From Methanoplanus sp. FWC-SCC4 (GTDB lineage: Archaea; Halobacteriota; Methanomicrobia; Methanomicrobiales; Methanomicrobiaceae), in contig NZ_CP043875.1 of assembly GCF_032878975.1 (NCBI RefSeq), forward strand, positions 1,728,370 through 1,792,369: 64,000 nucleotides of DNA, read 5' to 3'. Positions 26,839 through 33,963 of the stretch are shown here, piece by piece. The notes under the pieces are model-generated. The model was not told the DNA's origin. It searched no databases and saw only the letters and a program-made list of their open reading frames with translations. Position 1 is the stretch's first letter, and each line of letters begins with the position of its first letter. Position numbers and translations under genes: made by a program.

Positions 26839-27954
26839 TCAGATTACTTTTTTCTCCGACATAGGATCATCATAGTCATCAAACCACAGTGCTTCGGTAT
26901 TTCTTTTAAAACTCATAAATTTACCAATATTCTCCGGGTCTGCCGCCTGATGGTATTTCATGTATGTCATATTGTCATCAATCCCGACAACAGCAATCTT
27001 ACCGGATTTATGTGACATTGCATATGTAAACCTCTTTGAAAGCCCCGAGCATCTCATTTTTGCCTTTTCAAGGATAAAATACGCCTCTTCGACAGGTACA
27101 ACAAAATGCCTGTCCCCAAGCGTAGGCCTGCACTGAAAGATATAGTACGGTGCAACGCCGATGAATGATAATTTCCGCAGCAGTTCTGCCATTGTGTCAG
27201 GGTTGTCATTAATTCCATTGAGAACAGGAGTCTGGTTTGCCAGTATGGCACCTGCATCCTGAAGGATATTTACGGCTTTTATTGCCGGTTCTGTTAGTTC
27301 ACGGGGATGATTGAACTGGGTTATTATGTAGATCTTTTTTTCATCAGCCGAATATTTTCTGATAACCCCGGAAATCAAAGGGTCATTTATTATTCTGTAC
27401 GGGTTGTATGCCGGAACTTTTGTTCCAATACGGATTATCCGGACATGATCTATTTCCCTGACCCGGGCAATTATATTTTCAAGCTGTTTTGTTGAGAGAA
27501 ACATCGGATCCCCACCGCTTAAAAGGACGTTGGTTATCTCAGGATGGGATGATATGTAATCAATATCTTTTGAGATATCCCTCGCAACTTCCCTGCTTTC
27601 ATCCATAAACAGCCTTTTCCTAAAACAGTAACGGCAGTATCCGGCACACATGTCACTTACAAGAAGAAGTGCGGTCTGTTCGTATTTATGCTCCATACCG
27701 GGTGCAACAACATATCCGGATTCTTCAGATGCGTCAAGTTTCCCCCAGTTCTCAAGTTCAGCCGGGTCTGGAATTACAATTTTTCGTATTGGATCATCTT
27801 GGTCTTCCCAGTCTATAAGGGAGAGGTAATACTCGTTTGTCCTGAATGCAAATTTTTTTGAGACATCCTCAAGGGCACTTTTTTCTTTTTTTGAAAGACC
27901 ACTGACCTTATTTATGTCTGTAATATATTTCGGCTGATACATCGGTTTGATCAT
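26839..27954 (-). CDS. KamA-family radical SAM protein (lysine 2,3-aminomutase-like)
   Basis: About 371 residues with the radical SAM cluster motif 'CAGYCRYCF' (about residue 99) and the KamA-type 'LLSGGDPMFLS' and 'TQFNHPRE' motifs. The family moves the amino group of lysine from C2 to C3; in methanogens the product is acetylated to the osmolyte N-epsilon-acetyl-beta-lysine. No acetyltransferase (AblB) gene lies beside it, so substrate and role are uncertain; a KamA paralogue is possible. I chose ATG 27954 rather than the open frame to 28008 because a TATA box sits about 26 bp upstream of it. ATG 27942 is also possible. Confidence 0.85.
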   Translation of the reverse strand: MIKPMYQPKYITDINKVSGLSKKEKSALEDVSKKFAFRTNEYYLSLIDWEDQDDPIRKIVIPDPAELENWGKLDASEESGYVVAPGMEHKYEQTALLLVSDMCAGYCRYCFRKRLFMDESREVARDISKDIDYISSHPEITNVLLSGGDPMFLSTKQLENIIARVREIDHVRIIRIGTKVPAYNPYRIINDPLISGVIRKYSADEKKIYIITQFNHPRELTEPAIKAVNILQDAGAILANQTPVLNGINDNPDTMAELLRKLSFIGVAPYYIFQCRPTLGDRHFVVPVEEAYFILEKAKMRCSGLSKRFTYAMSHKSGKIAVVGIDDNMTYMKYHQAADPENIGKFMSFKRNTEALWFDDYDDPMSEKKVI

Positions 27955-27971
27955 CTGATGATGATAGATAA

Positions 27972-27988
27972 TGGTATTTATATATTTT
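27972..27988 (-). promoter_or_regulatory. TATA box of the KamA-like gene
   Basis: The reverse strand reads aaatatataaatacc. Its centre lies about 26 bp upstream of ATG 27954, the usual archaeal TATA-to-start distance, so the transcript may be nearly leaderless. Confidence 0.55.
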
Positions 27989-28154
27989 TGAAGACCGGAA
28001 ACCAGCAAGGAAAAACGGACAAAATATCATCAACATTTCATCTTCAATAAAAATAAACAGTACAAATTTCAGGATGAAAAAATTTTTTGGCAGTAAATAT
28101 TTTAGCCATATAAAACTACAAACCCTCTTTAATTCAGGAAACAGGGGGAAGAAA

Positions 28155-28901
28155 ATGAAATTAAAATTATTTTTACTGATAATCACTGCCTATTTTTTGA
28201 TTTTATCGGCAGGCTGTACCGTTCAGGAAGATTCGGCGATTCAGACACCAACACCGACAGTTGTACAAACAGAAATTATTACAGAAGGATATACCGATGT
28301 CAGCCCTTCAAAAGCAAAGGAGATGATTTCAGACGAAAAGGTTGTAGTTGTCGACGTTTCCCCGGTCTGGTCATCAGGACACCTGCCCGGAGCGATAAAT
28401 ATGCCGCTTTCAGCAATCAATGATGAGATTAAATATCTAAGTTCTGATAATGATTATCTGATTTACTGTCACTCAGATTCTGCAAGCATAGAGGGGGCGG
28501 AAACATTTGTTAATAACGGATTCACCCCGGTTTACAGACTTGATGGAAATTACAGGGCATGGACTGATGCAGGGTATCCGGTGGAATATCCAAAGTACAT
28601 AAACGTCACGGCAGAAGATGCAAAAAGCATGATGGAGACTGATTCACGTCTTGTAATCGTTGACGTTTCTCCTCTTTATGATCAGGGTCATATCCCTGGT
28701 TCTATAAGTATTCCCTTAAGTGATATCGAGACCAAAATTCAAATGCAGGACAAATCAGCCCATTATCTGATATACTGCCACTCGGATTCTGCAAGCATAG
28801 AGGGAGCAGAAACATTTATGAATTCCGGGTTTAATCCGGTGTACAGACTTGAGGGAAATTTTAAAGCATGGACTGATGCAGGATACCCTGTTGAAATTTA
28901 A
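28155..28901 (+). CDS. Lipoprotein with two tandem rhodanese domains
   Basis: A 248-residue exported protein. The signal peptide ends in a lipobox 'ILSAGC', so it should be membrane-anchored. Two rhodanese domains follow, each with the active-site loop 'YCHSDSASIEGAETF' containing the catalytic Cys and each ending '[YF][RK]AWTDAGYPVE'. The two domains are so similar that recent internal duplication is likely. Rhodaneses transfer sulfane sulfur; an extracellular or surface role is implied by the signal. Start ATG 28155 is supported by gggggaag upstream; the longer frame from 28074 is not. Confidence 0.88.
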   Translation: MKLKLFLLIITAYFLILSAGCTVQEDSAIQTPTPTVVQTEIITEGYTDVSPSKAKEMISDEKVVVVDVSPVWSSGHLPGAINMPLSAINDEIKYLSSDNDYLIYCHSDSASIEGAETFVNNGFTPVYRLDGNYRAWTDAGYPVEYPKYINVTAEDAKSMMETDSRLVIVDVSPLYDQGHIPGSISIPLSDIETKIQMQDKSAHYLIYCHSDSASIEGAETFMNSGFNPVYRLEGNFKAWTDAGYPVEI

Positions 28902-29086
28902 ATACCAACCTTTTTTATAATTATCAGAATTTTAGGTTTGAAATGCTATAAACAAATTATCAGGTCCGGGATGATGAATCACAAAGTGATTTACATGGCA
29001 GGCAGTGATGAGAACAAAGTCTTCGCAGAGGGTTTCCATAGATAAATCAAATATAATTAAATAATTCAAATAGTAATTACATCTCA

Positions 29087-29266
29087 ATGAGCAATCCTGC
29101 TATAAATAAAAAGTGTGATTTATGTGAAAAGAAAGCCATCGGCATGCAGATCCTGGGATGCGTACAACAGACTGTCTGCGAAGAGCATGCTGAAAAAATA
29201 CTGATTGCAATGAAGCCCGGAGAGAGTAAAAACTGTGGAGCCTGCTATTATGTCAGGTACGAGTGA
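29087..29266 (+). CDS. Small zinc-finger protein (59 residues)
   Basis: ATG 29087 to TGA 29266. It has CxxC (residues 10-13), a Cys at 25, C..EH near 31-34 and a C-terminal CGAC, a pattern suited to one or two zinc sites. Not recognised as a named family. It is isolated, with AT-rich DNA on both sides. Confidence 0.55.
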   Translation: MSNPAINKKCDLCEKKAIGMQILGCVQQTVCEEHAEKILIAMKPGESKNCGACYYVRYE

Positions 29267-29509
29267 AAAATAGGTTCTGGGTGATAATGGTTCTACTCAC
29301 AATAACCTGCACAAATTTCCATATCTAATACTTCTTTTTGGTTCCAGTGTGATATTTCGCTGTAAAGGTTTCATATGCGACATTCATAGGGCTATAAACC
29401 TAAAAAAGCACCTTGAAATACCCGCCATTTCCATTGAATACGCATAGCGCCGAAGTGCACGGCTCAGCCCAAACAATTTTAATAAAGATGATAATAGAAT
29501 ACTCTTACT

Positions 29510-29818
29510 ATGGAAAGGCCAAAAATTCCTGAATCTAAAGTGAGGGAGTTTTGTAAAAAATGGAATATTCGTGAATTTTATATTTTTGGCTCATATCTTA
29601 GTGATAACTTCTCAGATGAAAGTGATATCGACATAGTAGTTTATTTTAATCCGGGTGACGAGCCTTCTCTGATAACCTTTATTAAAATCGAAGAGGAAAT
29701 TGAAGAGATTCTTGGAAGAAAGGTTGATTTAATTACAAAAAATGCTCTGATCTCCGGAAGAAACCAGATTATCAAAGATTCAATATTAAACTCAATGGTA
29801 CCGGTTTATGTTACGTGA
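29510..29818 (+). CDS. mntA: MntA-type nucleotidyltransferase antitoxin
   Basis: A 102-residue minimal nucleotidyltransferase with the GSx10DxD signature ('GSYLSDNFSDESDIDI'). In HepT/MntA pairs this enzyme adds AMP groups to a tyrosine of the HEPN toxin and silences it. Its last codons overlap the HEPN gene by 11 bp, so they are co-translated. Located just outside the left end of the integrated virus-like element. Confidence 0.9.
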   Translation: MERPKIPESKVREFCKKWNIREFYIFGSYLSDNFSDESDIDIVVYFNPGDEPSLITFIKIEEEIEEILGRKVDLITKNALISGRNQIIKDSILNSMVPVYVT

Positions 29819-30128
29819 CAAAGCATATATTGAAGATATTTTAATAATGGCAAAAGACGCCGTCAGTTTCATTGAAGGATTATCAAAAGAGGATTTTTCT
29901 AAAGACCTCAAGACCCAGTATGCAGTTATCAGATGTCTTGAAGTTATAGGAGAAGCCGCAAAGAAAGTATCAGACAAAACAAAGATGAAATATGATATTC
30001 CCTGGCCCCAGATTGCAAAAATGCGGGATCTCTTAATACATTCATATGGGAAAGTGGATTATACCGAAGTATGGATTACGGCAAAAAATGATCTTCCTGA
30101 ATTAATTAGGATTCTTGAATCAAAATAA
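29808..30128 (+). CDS. hepT: HepT-type HEPN toxin (predicted RNase)
   Basis: A 106-residue DUF86/HEPN protein. The RX4HXY motif is intact ('RDLLIHSY', about residues 75-82): Arg and His form the RNase site and the Tyr is the residue modified by MntA. It overlaps mntA and ends 21 bp before the tRNA-Leu 3' remnant. The pair may protect against plasmid loss or act in defence. Confidence 0.9.
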   Translation: MLRDKAYIEDILIMAKDAVSFIEGLSKEDFSKDLKTQYAVIRCLEVIGEAAKKVSDKTKMKYDIPWPQIAKMRDLLIHSYGKVDYTEVWITAKNDLPELIRILESK

Positions 30129-30148
30129 ATTTTTACCAAAACCAAAAA

Positions 30149-30203
30149 TGCGAGGGGAGGGAGTCGAACCCGCGAACACCTGCGTGAGTGGATCTTGAGT
30201 CCA
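30149..30203 (-). pseudogene. 3' half of a tRNA-Leu(CAA) gene, cut by the integrated element
   Basis: Read on the reverse strand: anticodon loop CTCAAGA with its 3' stem, a variable arm (CAC/GTG), a T arm (GTTCGA loop), an acceptor 3' strand CCCTCGC and discriminator A. The sequence upstream in tRNA orientation is not a tRNA 5' half. The matching 5' half (acceptor GCGAGGG) lies at 47830-47871. The T stem shows one C-T mismatch, which may reflect decay after loss of function. Confidence 0.85.
30190..30203. mobile_element. Left attachment core (attL) of the virus-like element
   Basis: The 14 bp GGATCTTGAGTCCA are repeated exactly at 47830-47843. They correspond to the anticodon stem-loop of tRNA-Leu(CAA), a known target position for tyrosine recombinases. 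The integrase gene begins 36 bp further in. Confidence 0.85.
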
Positions 30204-30207
30204 AAAC

Positions 30208-30216
30208 ATATTATAA
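30208..30216 (+). promoter_or_regulatory. TATA box of the integrase gene
   Basis: ATATTATAA centred about 28 bp before ATG 30240 and only 5 bp from the attachment core. No Shine-Dalgarno site is present, so a nearly leaderless message is likely. Because the box lies inside the element it is kept in both integrated and excised forms. Confidence 0.5.
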
Positions 30217-30239
30217 CGAGTAGACCCAATTTAAAAAAT

Positions 30240-31376
30240 ATGGTTCAGCAAATTGATATTTCACGGATGAAAATAAGCGATATCAATAAAGAATATCTAA
30301 AATCCTTTGAAAGGAACCTGAAACTAAAAGGACGAAAACAAACCACAATAAGATCCCATCTGATCCGGACATCACAATTTTTGAAACAAACAGATGATTA
30401 TAAAGAAATCTCTAAAGAAGAGATCGAAGATTATTATTTGACAATATCAAAGGAGAAAAGCACCCATACGGTATGGGGTGAGATTCTCAGCCTTAAATTA
30501 CTGGCAAAACACATTATGCCGGAACGAACAGAAGAACTATTCAGAGATTTAAAACCCAAAAAGCCTCGGAATGGCAGAAAGGAAATGCCACAATGGGAAG
30601 ATATCAAAATAATTCTTGAATATGAATCAAATCCTCGTGATAAAGCGGTCATTATGCTGTTATGGGATTCAGGGTTAAGAATTTCAGAACTTACAGCCCT
30701 TACAATCGGAGACATAACCTATCTTGAGGATTCTGCTGTTGTGCATGTGAGGGATGGGAAAACAGGTCCGAGAGATGTTCCTATTATTGATTCTCTCCCC
30801 TATATTCAACGGTGGATAGAATACCACAATTTTAAGGATGATCTTAAATCTCCCCTTTTCAATACAACACGCCTTAAAGGAAATGCCAGGGTTCAGGTGA
30901 ATGAACCTTTAAGCTCCAAAGCTATTGAAACCAAACTTAAACATCTTCAAAAAGTATCAGGCATTAAAAACCCTGTCAACCCCCACGCAATACGGAAGGC
31001 AGCTGCAACCCGGTTAGCCCAACTTTTCATTAATGCTGAACTTGAGGTCCTTATGGGATGGGTTCCGGGTTCTCAGGTTGCCAACCAGTATTATATCAGA
31101 GTCAGTCCGGACACACTGTTGAAGAAAAAAAGAGCAGCAGCAGGTATTGAGGAACCCGAAGAGCAGGAACAAACAGACCAGCCCCGGAAATGTCCTCGTT
31201 GCAGAACCCTAAACGCCTTTGATGCTGTCAGGTGTTCATACTGTAATTTGATATTAGATCCCAGACTCGCAGTCGAACTAAAACATAAAGAAGATGATTT
31301 ACAAAAGAAAATTGAAAAACTCCTTAACATTGAATCAGTCATGGAAGAATACATAAAAGAAATAAAAAAACCTTAA
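30240..31376 (+). CDS. Tyrosine integrase of the virus-like element
   Basis: A 378-residue recombinase. N-terminal core-binding domain about residues 10-90. Catalytic residues: Arg in 'WDSGLRISELTAL', HxxR in 'PHAIRKAAATRL', Tyr nucleophile in 'ANQYYIRVSPD'. A CxxC...CxxC ribbon ('CPRCRTLNAFDAVRCSYC') and a coiled coil end the protein, as in the integrase at 21961. It should insert the element into the tRNA-Leu anticodon loop. The frame is open from a TTG at 30195 inside the attachment core; ATG 30240 is preferred because of the TATA box. Confidence 0.9.
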   Translation: MVQQIDISRMKISDINKEYLKSFERNLKLKGRKQTTIRSHLIRTSQFLKQTDDYKEISKEEIEDYYLTISKEKSTHTVWGEILSLKLLAKHIMPERTEELFRDLKPKKPRNGRKEMPQWEDIKIILEYESNPRDKAVIMLLWDSGLRISELTALTIGDITYLEDSAVVHVRDGKTGPRDVPIIDSLPYIQRWIEYHNFKDDLKSPLFNTTRLKGNARVQVNEPLSSKAIETKLKHLQKVSGIKNPVNPHAIRKAAATRLAQLFINAELEVLMGWVPGSQVANQYYIRVSPDTLLKKKRAAAGIEEPEEQEQTDQPRKCPRCRTLNAFDAVRCSYCNLILDPRLAVELKHKEDDLQKKIEKLLNIESVMEEYIKEIKKP

Positions 31377-31395
31377 AATTAGTTTTTATTTTAAG

Positions 31396-32349
31396 CTACA
31401 TACCAAAAATCGTTCTAAAAAATACCACTACCTGATTTATGATATCTTTATTTTCCCCTTCTGCTTTTTCAATATATGAAGGCATTTCTGTTTGATTTGC
31501 GGTCGATATTGGGTAATTCGTAGTAGTTACTTCAGTTGTAGGTTTTAAAGATGCAGTCGGTTCAGTCATCGATTTTGTGACTTCCGGCGTTACATTTTGT
31601 AACATTTCTTCAGGGGTGCTTTCCGGGATTATCTCTTCTGTTGCCTCAGTTGTAGATTGTTGAGTTAAAACTGGTGTTGGTGTCTCTGTAGGAACCGGGT
31701 TTATCATAAACATCCCTTTAGAATAGGTATCATCAATACTGGGTTTATTAATGTAATTAACAATAATGTCACAAAGCTTTTCTCCGGTTATGCTACCAGA
31801 AATAGAATAGCTGTCTCCTTCTGATGTTTTTATCTGATTGTTATAATACCAAACATCATAATCAGCAGAATAATAAGGATGCTGTATTAAATAGCGATAA
31901 ATCCCACTTTCAAGATTATCATTAATATAAAATTTATATCTAAAAGAACCATCATTCTGAATCTTTAAAATAACCGGAGAACCGGAATCACCAACATAAC
32001 CCGGTTTAATTTTTCCGGTCGGTGAAAATATCCATAACATATTATTAGTAGTGCTTCCACCGTCAGAAGTTCCCCAAATTTCAATAGTTTCCCCGTAATT
32101 GACATTTGCAGTATTATCATCTGTCGAAAGAGTTGTCCTGACTGATGCAGTATGAAGATTTTGCCCTGAATAATAAGATTCTTCAGTCTCATTTAATGAT
32201 AATTTCATTCTTTGGTAATCATCTACATCAAGCGCCCCATCTTCAAATAAATCTTTTAAACTACCCAATGTAACATAGCCGCTTTCAGCGTTTGCACCAG
32301 ACACCAAGAAAAGCATAACTAAAAAACAAAAAATAAGTTTAATCCTCAA
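31396..32349 (-). CDS. Secreted protein with SHOCT-like motif and Thr/Pro-rich stalk
   Basis: A 317-residue protein. The signal peptide ends at 'SGANA'. Residues about 27-52 form a SHOCT-like short helix pair ('LKDLFEDGALDVDDYQRM'). A beta-rich domain (about 65-205), a Thr/Pro/Glu-rich stalk (about 220-285) and a C-terminal amphipathic helix ('IINQVVVFFRTIFGM') follow. The late-operon protein at 41479 has the same plan. Convergent with the integrase and in the same orientation as the RHH gene behind it. Could be a surface or superinfection-exclusion protein; unproven. Confidence 0.7.
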   Translation of the reverse strand: MRIKLIFCFLVMLFLVSGANAESGYVTLGSLKDLFEDGALDVDDYQRMKLSLNETEESYYSGQNLHTASVRTTLSTDDNTANVNYGETIEIWGTSDGGSTTNNMLWIFSPTGKIKPGYVGDSGSPVILKIQNDGSFRYKFYINDNLESGIYRYLIQHPYYSADYDVWYYNNQIKTSEGDSYSISGSITGEKLCDIIVNYINKPSIDDTYSKGMFMINPVPTETPTPVLTQQSTTEATEEIIPESTPEEMLQNVTPEVTKSMTEPTASLKPTTEVTTTNYPISTANQTEMPSYIEKAEGENKDIINQVVVFFRTIFGM

Positions 32350-32370
32350 TTCTAACCATCCCCTAAAAAA

Positions 32371-32661
32371 TTATTTTTTAATTTCCAAATTTTGCAGAAT
32401 TTTTGTAATAACTGCTAAATCTTTCTTTATTTCTTTCAAATCCTCCTCATGCTTTTGTAGCATTTTCCTTTCATCATCTGTCATAGATTCAATTTTTTCT
32501 TCATGATCAGATTGTAAATTATTGAAATAATCTTTGCAAATTTTTACAATAACCTTACTTGCAGAATCTTCATTTAATCGGTTTTTTTCAGACTCTAAAA
32601 GAGAAAGTTCAGACTTTGTAAAGTAAACAGCTATACGATTATTGCGTTTTTCAGGAGGCAT
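32371..32661 (-). CDS. Ribbon-helix-helix regulator with coiled-coil tail
   Basis: A 96-residue protein. Its start ('NRIAVYFTKSELSLLESEKNRLN') fits an RHH DNA-binding domain, followed by a Glu/Lys-rich helical tail suited to multimerisation. It reads away from a divergent promoter region that contains four copies of one 15-bp site (32669-32760), the expected operators. Likely controls early genes or the choice between dormancy and replication. Confidence 0.7.
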   Translation of the reverse strand: MPPEKRNNRIAVYFTKSELSLLESEKNRLNEDSASKVIVKICKDYFNNLQSDHEEKIESMTDDERKMLQKHEEDLKEIKKDLAVITKILQNLEIKK

Positions 32662-32668
32662 TGAATAA

Positions 32669-32760
32669 CATAATTTAGCATAAATAAATAATAGTTCTGA
32701 TGTGCTAAATTATGCCAAATTAGCACAAATTATATAAGCATTAATTGTGCTATATTATGC
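32669..32760. promoter_or_regulatory. Four-copy operator array in the divergent early promoter
   Basis: A TGTGCTAAATTATGC-type site occurs at 32701-32715 and 32746-32760 (TGTGCTATATTATGC). It occurs in the opposite direction at 32669-32683 (cataatttagcataa) and, shorter, at 32717-32727 (AAATTAGCACA). The last copy ends one base before ATG 32762, so bound protein would block that gene. An AATTATATAAGC TATA-like element lies between copies. The RHH protein encoded at 32371 is the obvious candidate ligand. Confidence 0.7.
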
Positions 32761-32761
32761 T

Positions 32762-32953
32762 ATGTCAGAAAAAGACATAGTCATTAGATTATCAGGAACT
32801 ATAAACCCTGAAAAAGAACCGGAACTGGCAGAAGCTACCAAAGAGCTTCTGAAAATTTACAATGTGAGCAACCTATCAAAAGAAGGAATACGCTGTCTTG
32901 CACGCCGCGAGGGCCTTTTACCCAGTATCGTTAAGGGGAGTGCACCAGCGTGA
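32762..32953 (+). CDS. Small protein, first gene of the early operon
   Basis: A 63-residue hydrophilic protein, start ATG 32762 directly behind the operator array (a frame from 32747 would run through the operator). It ends in overlap with the next gene. Helical second half 'LSKEGIRCLARREGLLPS'; no family recognised. Confidence 0.55.
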   Translation: MSEKDIVIRLSGTINPEKEPELAEATKELLKIYNVSNLSKEGIRCLARREGLLPSIVKGSAPA

Positions 32954-33159
32954 GTTCTATAAATGCCGGAAATTCACAGCCCTGTTTTGTATCAATTCTA
33001 ACACCAGAACAGATACAAAACATGCAGGAAACCGCAGGAACACCAGATAAATTATTGGATGATCTCTCTTTCACATCACGTAAGATGGTTATTGCTGTCA
33101 GGCATGTTCTCGACAAAATGAACATTCAATGGAGAAGTGAAGAATGTCAGATAACTTAA
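32950..33159 (+). CDS. Small hypothetical protein, early operon
   Basis: A 69-residue protein starting at GTG 32950, which overlaps the previous stop (GTGA). It overlaps the next gene by 16 bp. Mostly helical; no motif recognised. Reality is supported by the overlap chain rather than by homology. Confidence 0.5.
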   Translation: MSSINAGNSQPCFVSILTPEQIQNMQETAGTPDKLLDDLSFTSRKMVIAVRHVLDKMNIQWRSEECQIT

Positions 33160-33356
33160 AGAAAAAACAAAATGTCAGCCTTAAAGTTTCCACAGCCGCC
33201 AAGCACAAGGAACAAAGGACTGACGATATAATTGACGCGGATAAGACATATAAAACTTTGTCCTATTCGACAATGGATGTTGCCGGTAAATCGCTCTTTT
33301 ATAGGACGGCTGCATGCAGGCCGGCTAATGAAGATATGATACGGGGGTGCTGCTGA
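33144..33356 (+). CDS. Small basic hypothetical protein, early operon
   Basis: A 70-residue protein with a basic N-terminal half. It overlaps the previous gene and its stop abuts the next ATG at 33357. A gaagtga sequence upstream could serve as ribosome-binding site. Function unknown. Confidence 0.5.
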   Translation: MSDNLKKKQNVSLKVSTAAKHKEQRTDDIIDADKTYKTLSYSTMDVAGKSLFYRTAACRPANEDMIRGCC

Positions 33357-33578
33357 ATGGCAGACTCCGAAATAAAAAAATGGAACCGGAAGAAAGCTCT
33401 GGCAAAACAGGCAAAAGAAACCAAAAAAAATACAGTCCCGATCATAATCCCTAAAGATGTTACATACCGTCAGGATCAGATTAAAACTATTCTTAAAAAA
33501 TCCGGTGTTCGTGCACCCTGGAATCTCCCTGTAAGAGAACTCTACGCTGTAAGAGCAATCCGCCTGGGGGCGATCTGA
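33357..33578 (+). CDS. Small basic hypothetical protein, early operon
   Basis: A 73-residue, Lys/Arg-rich protein, possibly nucleic-acid binding. It starts immediately after the previous stop, and its TGA overlaps the ATG of the next gene (TGATG). No family recognised. Confidence 0.5.
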   Translation: MADSEIKKWNRKKALAKQAKETKKNTVPIIIPKDVTYRQDQIKTILKKSGVRAPWNLPVRELYAVRAIRLGAI

Positions 33579-33958
33579 TGAGCGGTATCACGTCTGGTCT
33601 GACTGCACTGCATGACAACCGGCAGAACTGGAAAACAAAATTTCTGTCAGAATTGATCGAAACCCTGCATAAATGGGAATTTGCCGAATCAATTTTTGTA
33701 TATCAGATCTGGAAAAGTTCTTGTGGTGATTACTACTGCCGTCATTACAGCGAAAATGATAAGCACAGGCATATTTATGCCGTTCATCAGGATCACCGGC
33801 CGGTAAACCACCTTATACCCGACATCACAGACATAGCCAACAAATACAATGCTGTTCTCTTAGACTTTTACAAACCGCAGAACATTCCAGATCGGTATTC
33901 AATCCGGGCATATCGATATGATACCGGCTATTTTGCATTATCCATAAATCAGGAGTAA
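33578..33958 (+). CDS. Hypothetical protein upstream of Rep
   Basis: A 126-residue soluble protein. It contains paired histidines ('CRHYSENDKHRHIYAVHQDHRP'), which might bind metal, but no known motif is clear. It overlaps the previous gene and ends 5 bp before the TTG start of the Rep gene, so it is in the replication operon. Confidence 0.55.
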   Translation: MSGITSGLTALHDNRQNWKTKFLSELIETLHKWEFAESIFVYQIWKSSCGDYYCRHYSENDKHRHIYAVHQDHRPVNHLIPDITDIANKYNAVLLDFYKPQNIPDRYSIRAYRYDTGYFALSINQE

Positions 33959-33963
33959 GGGCT

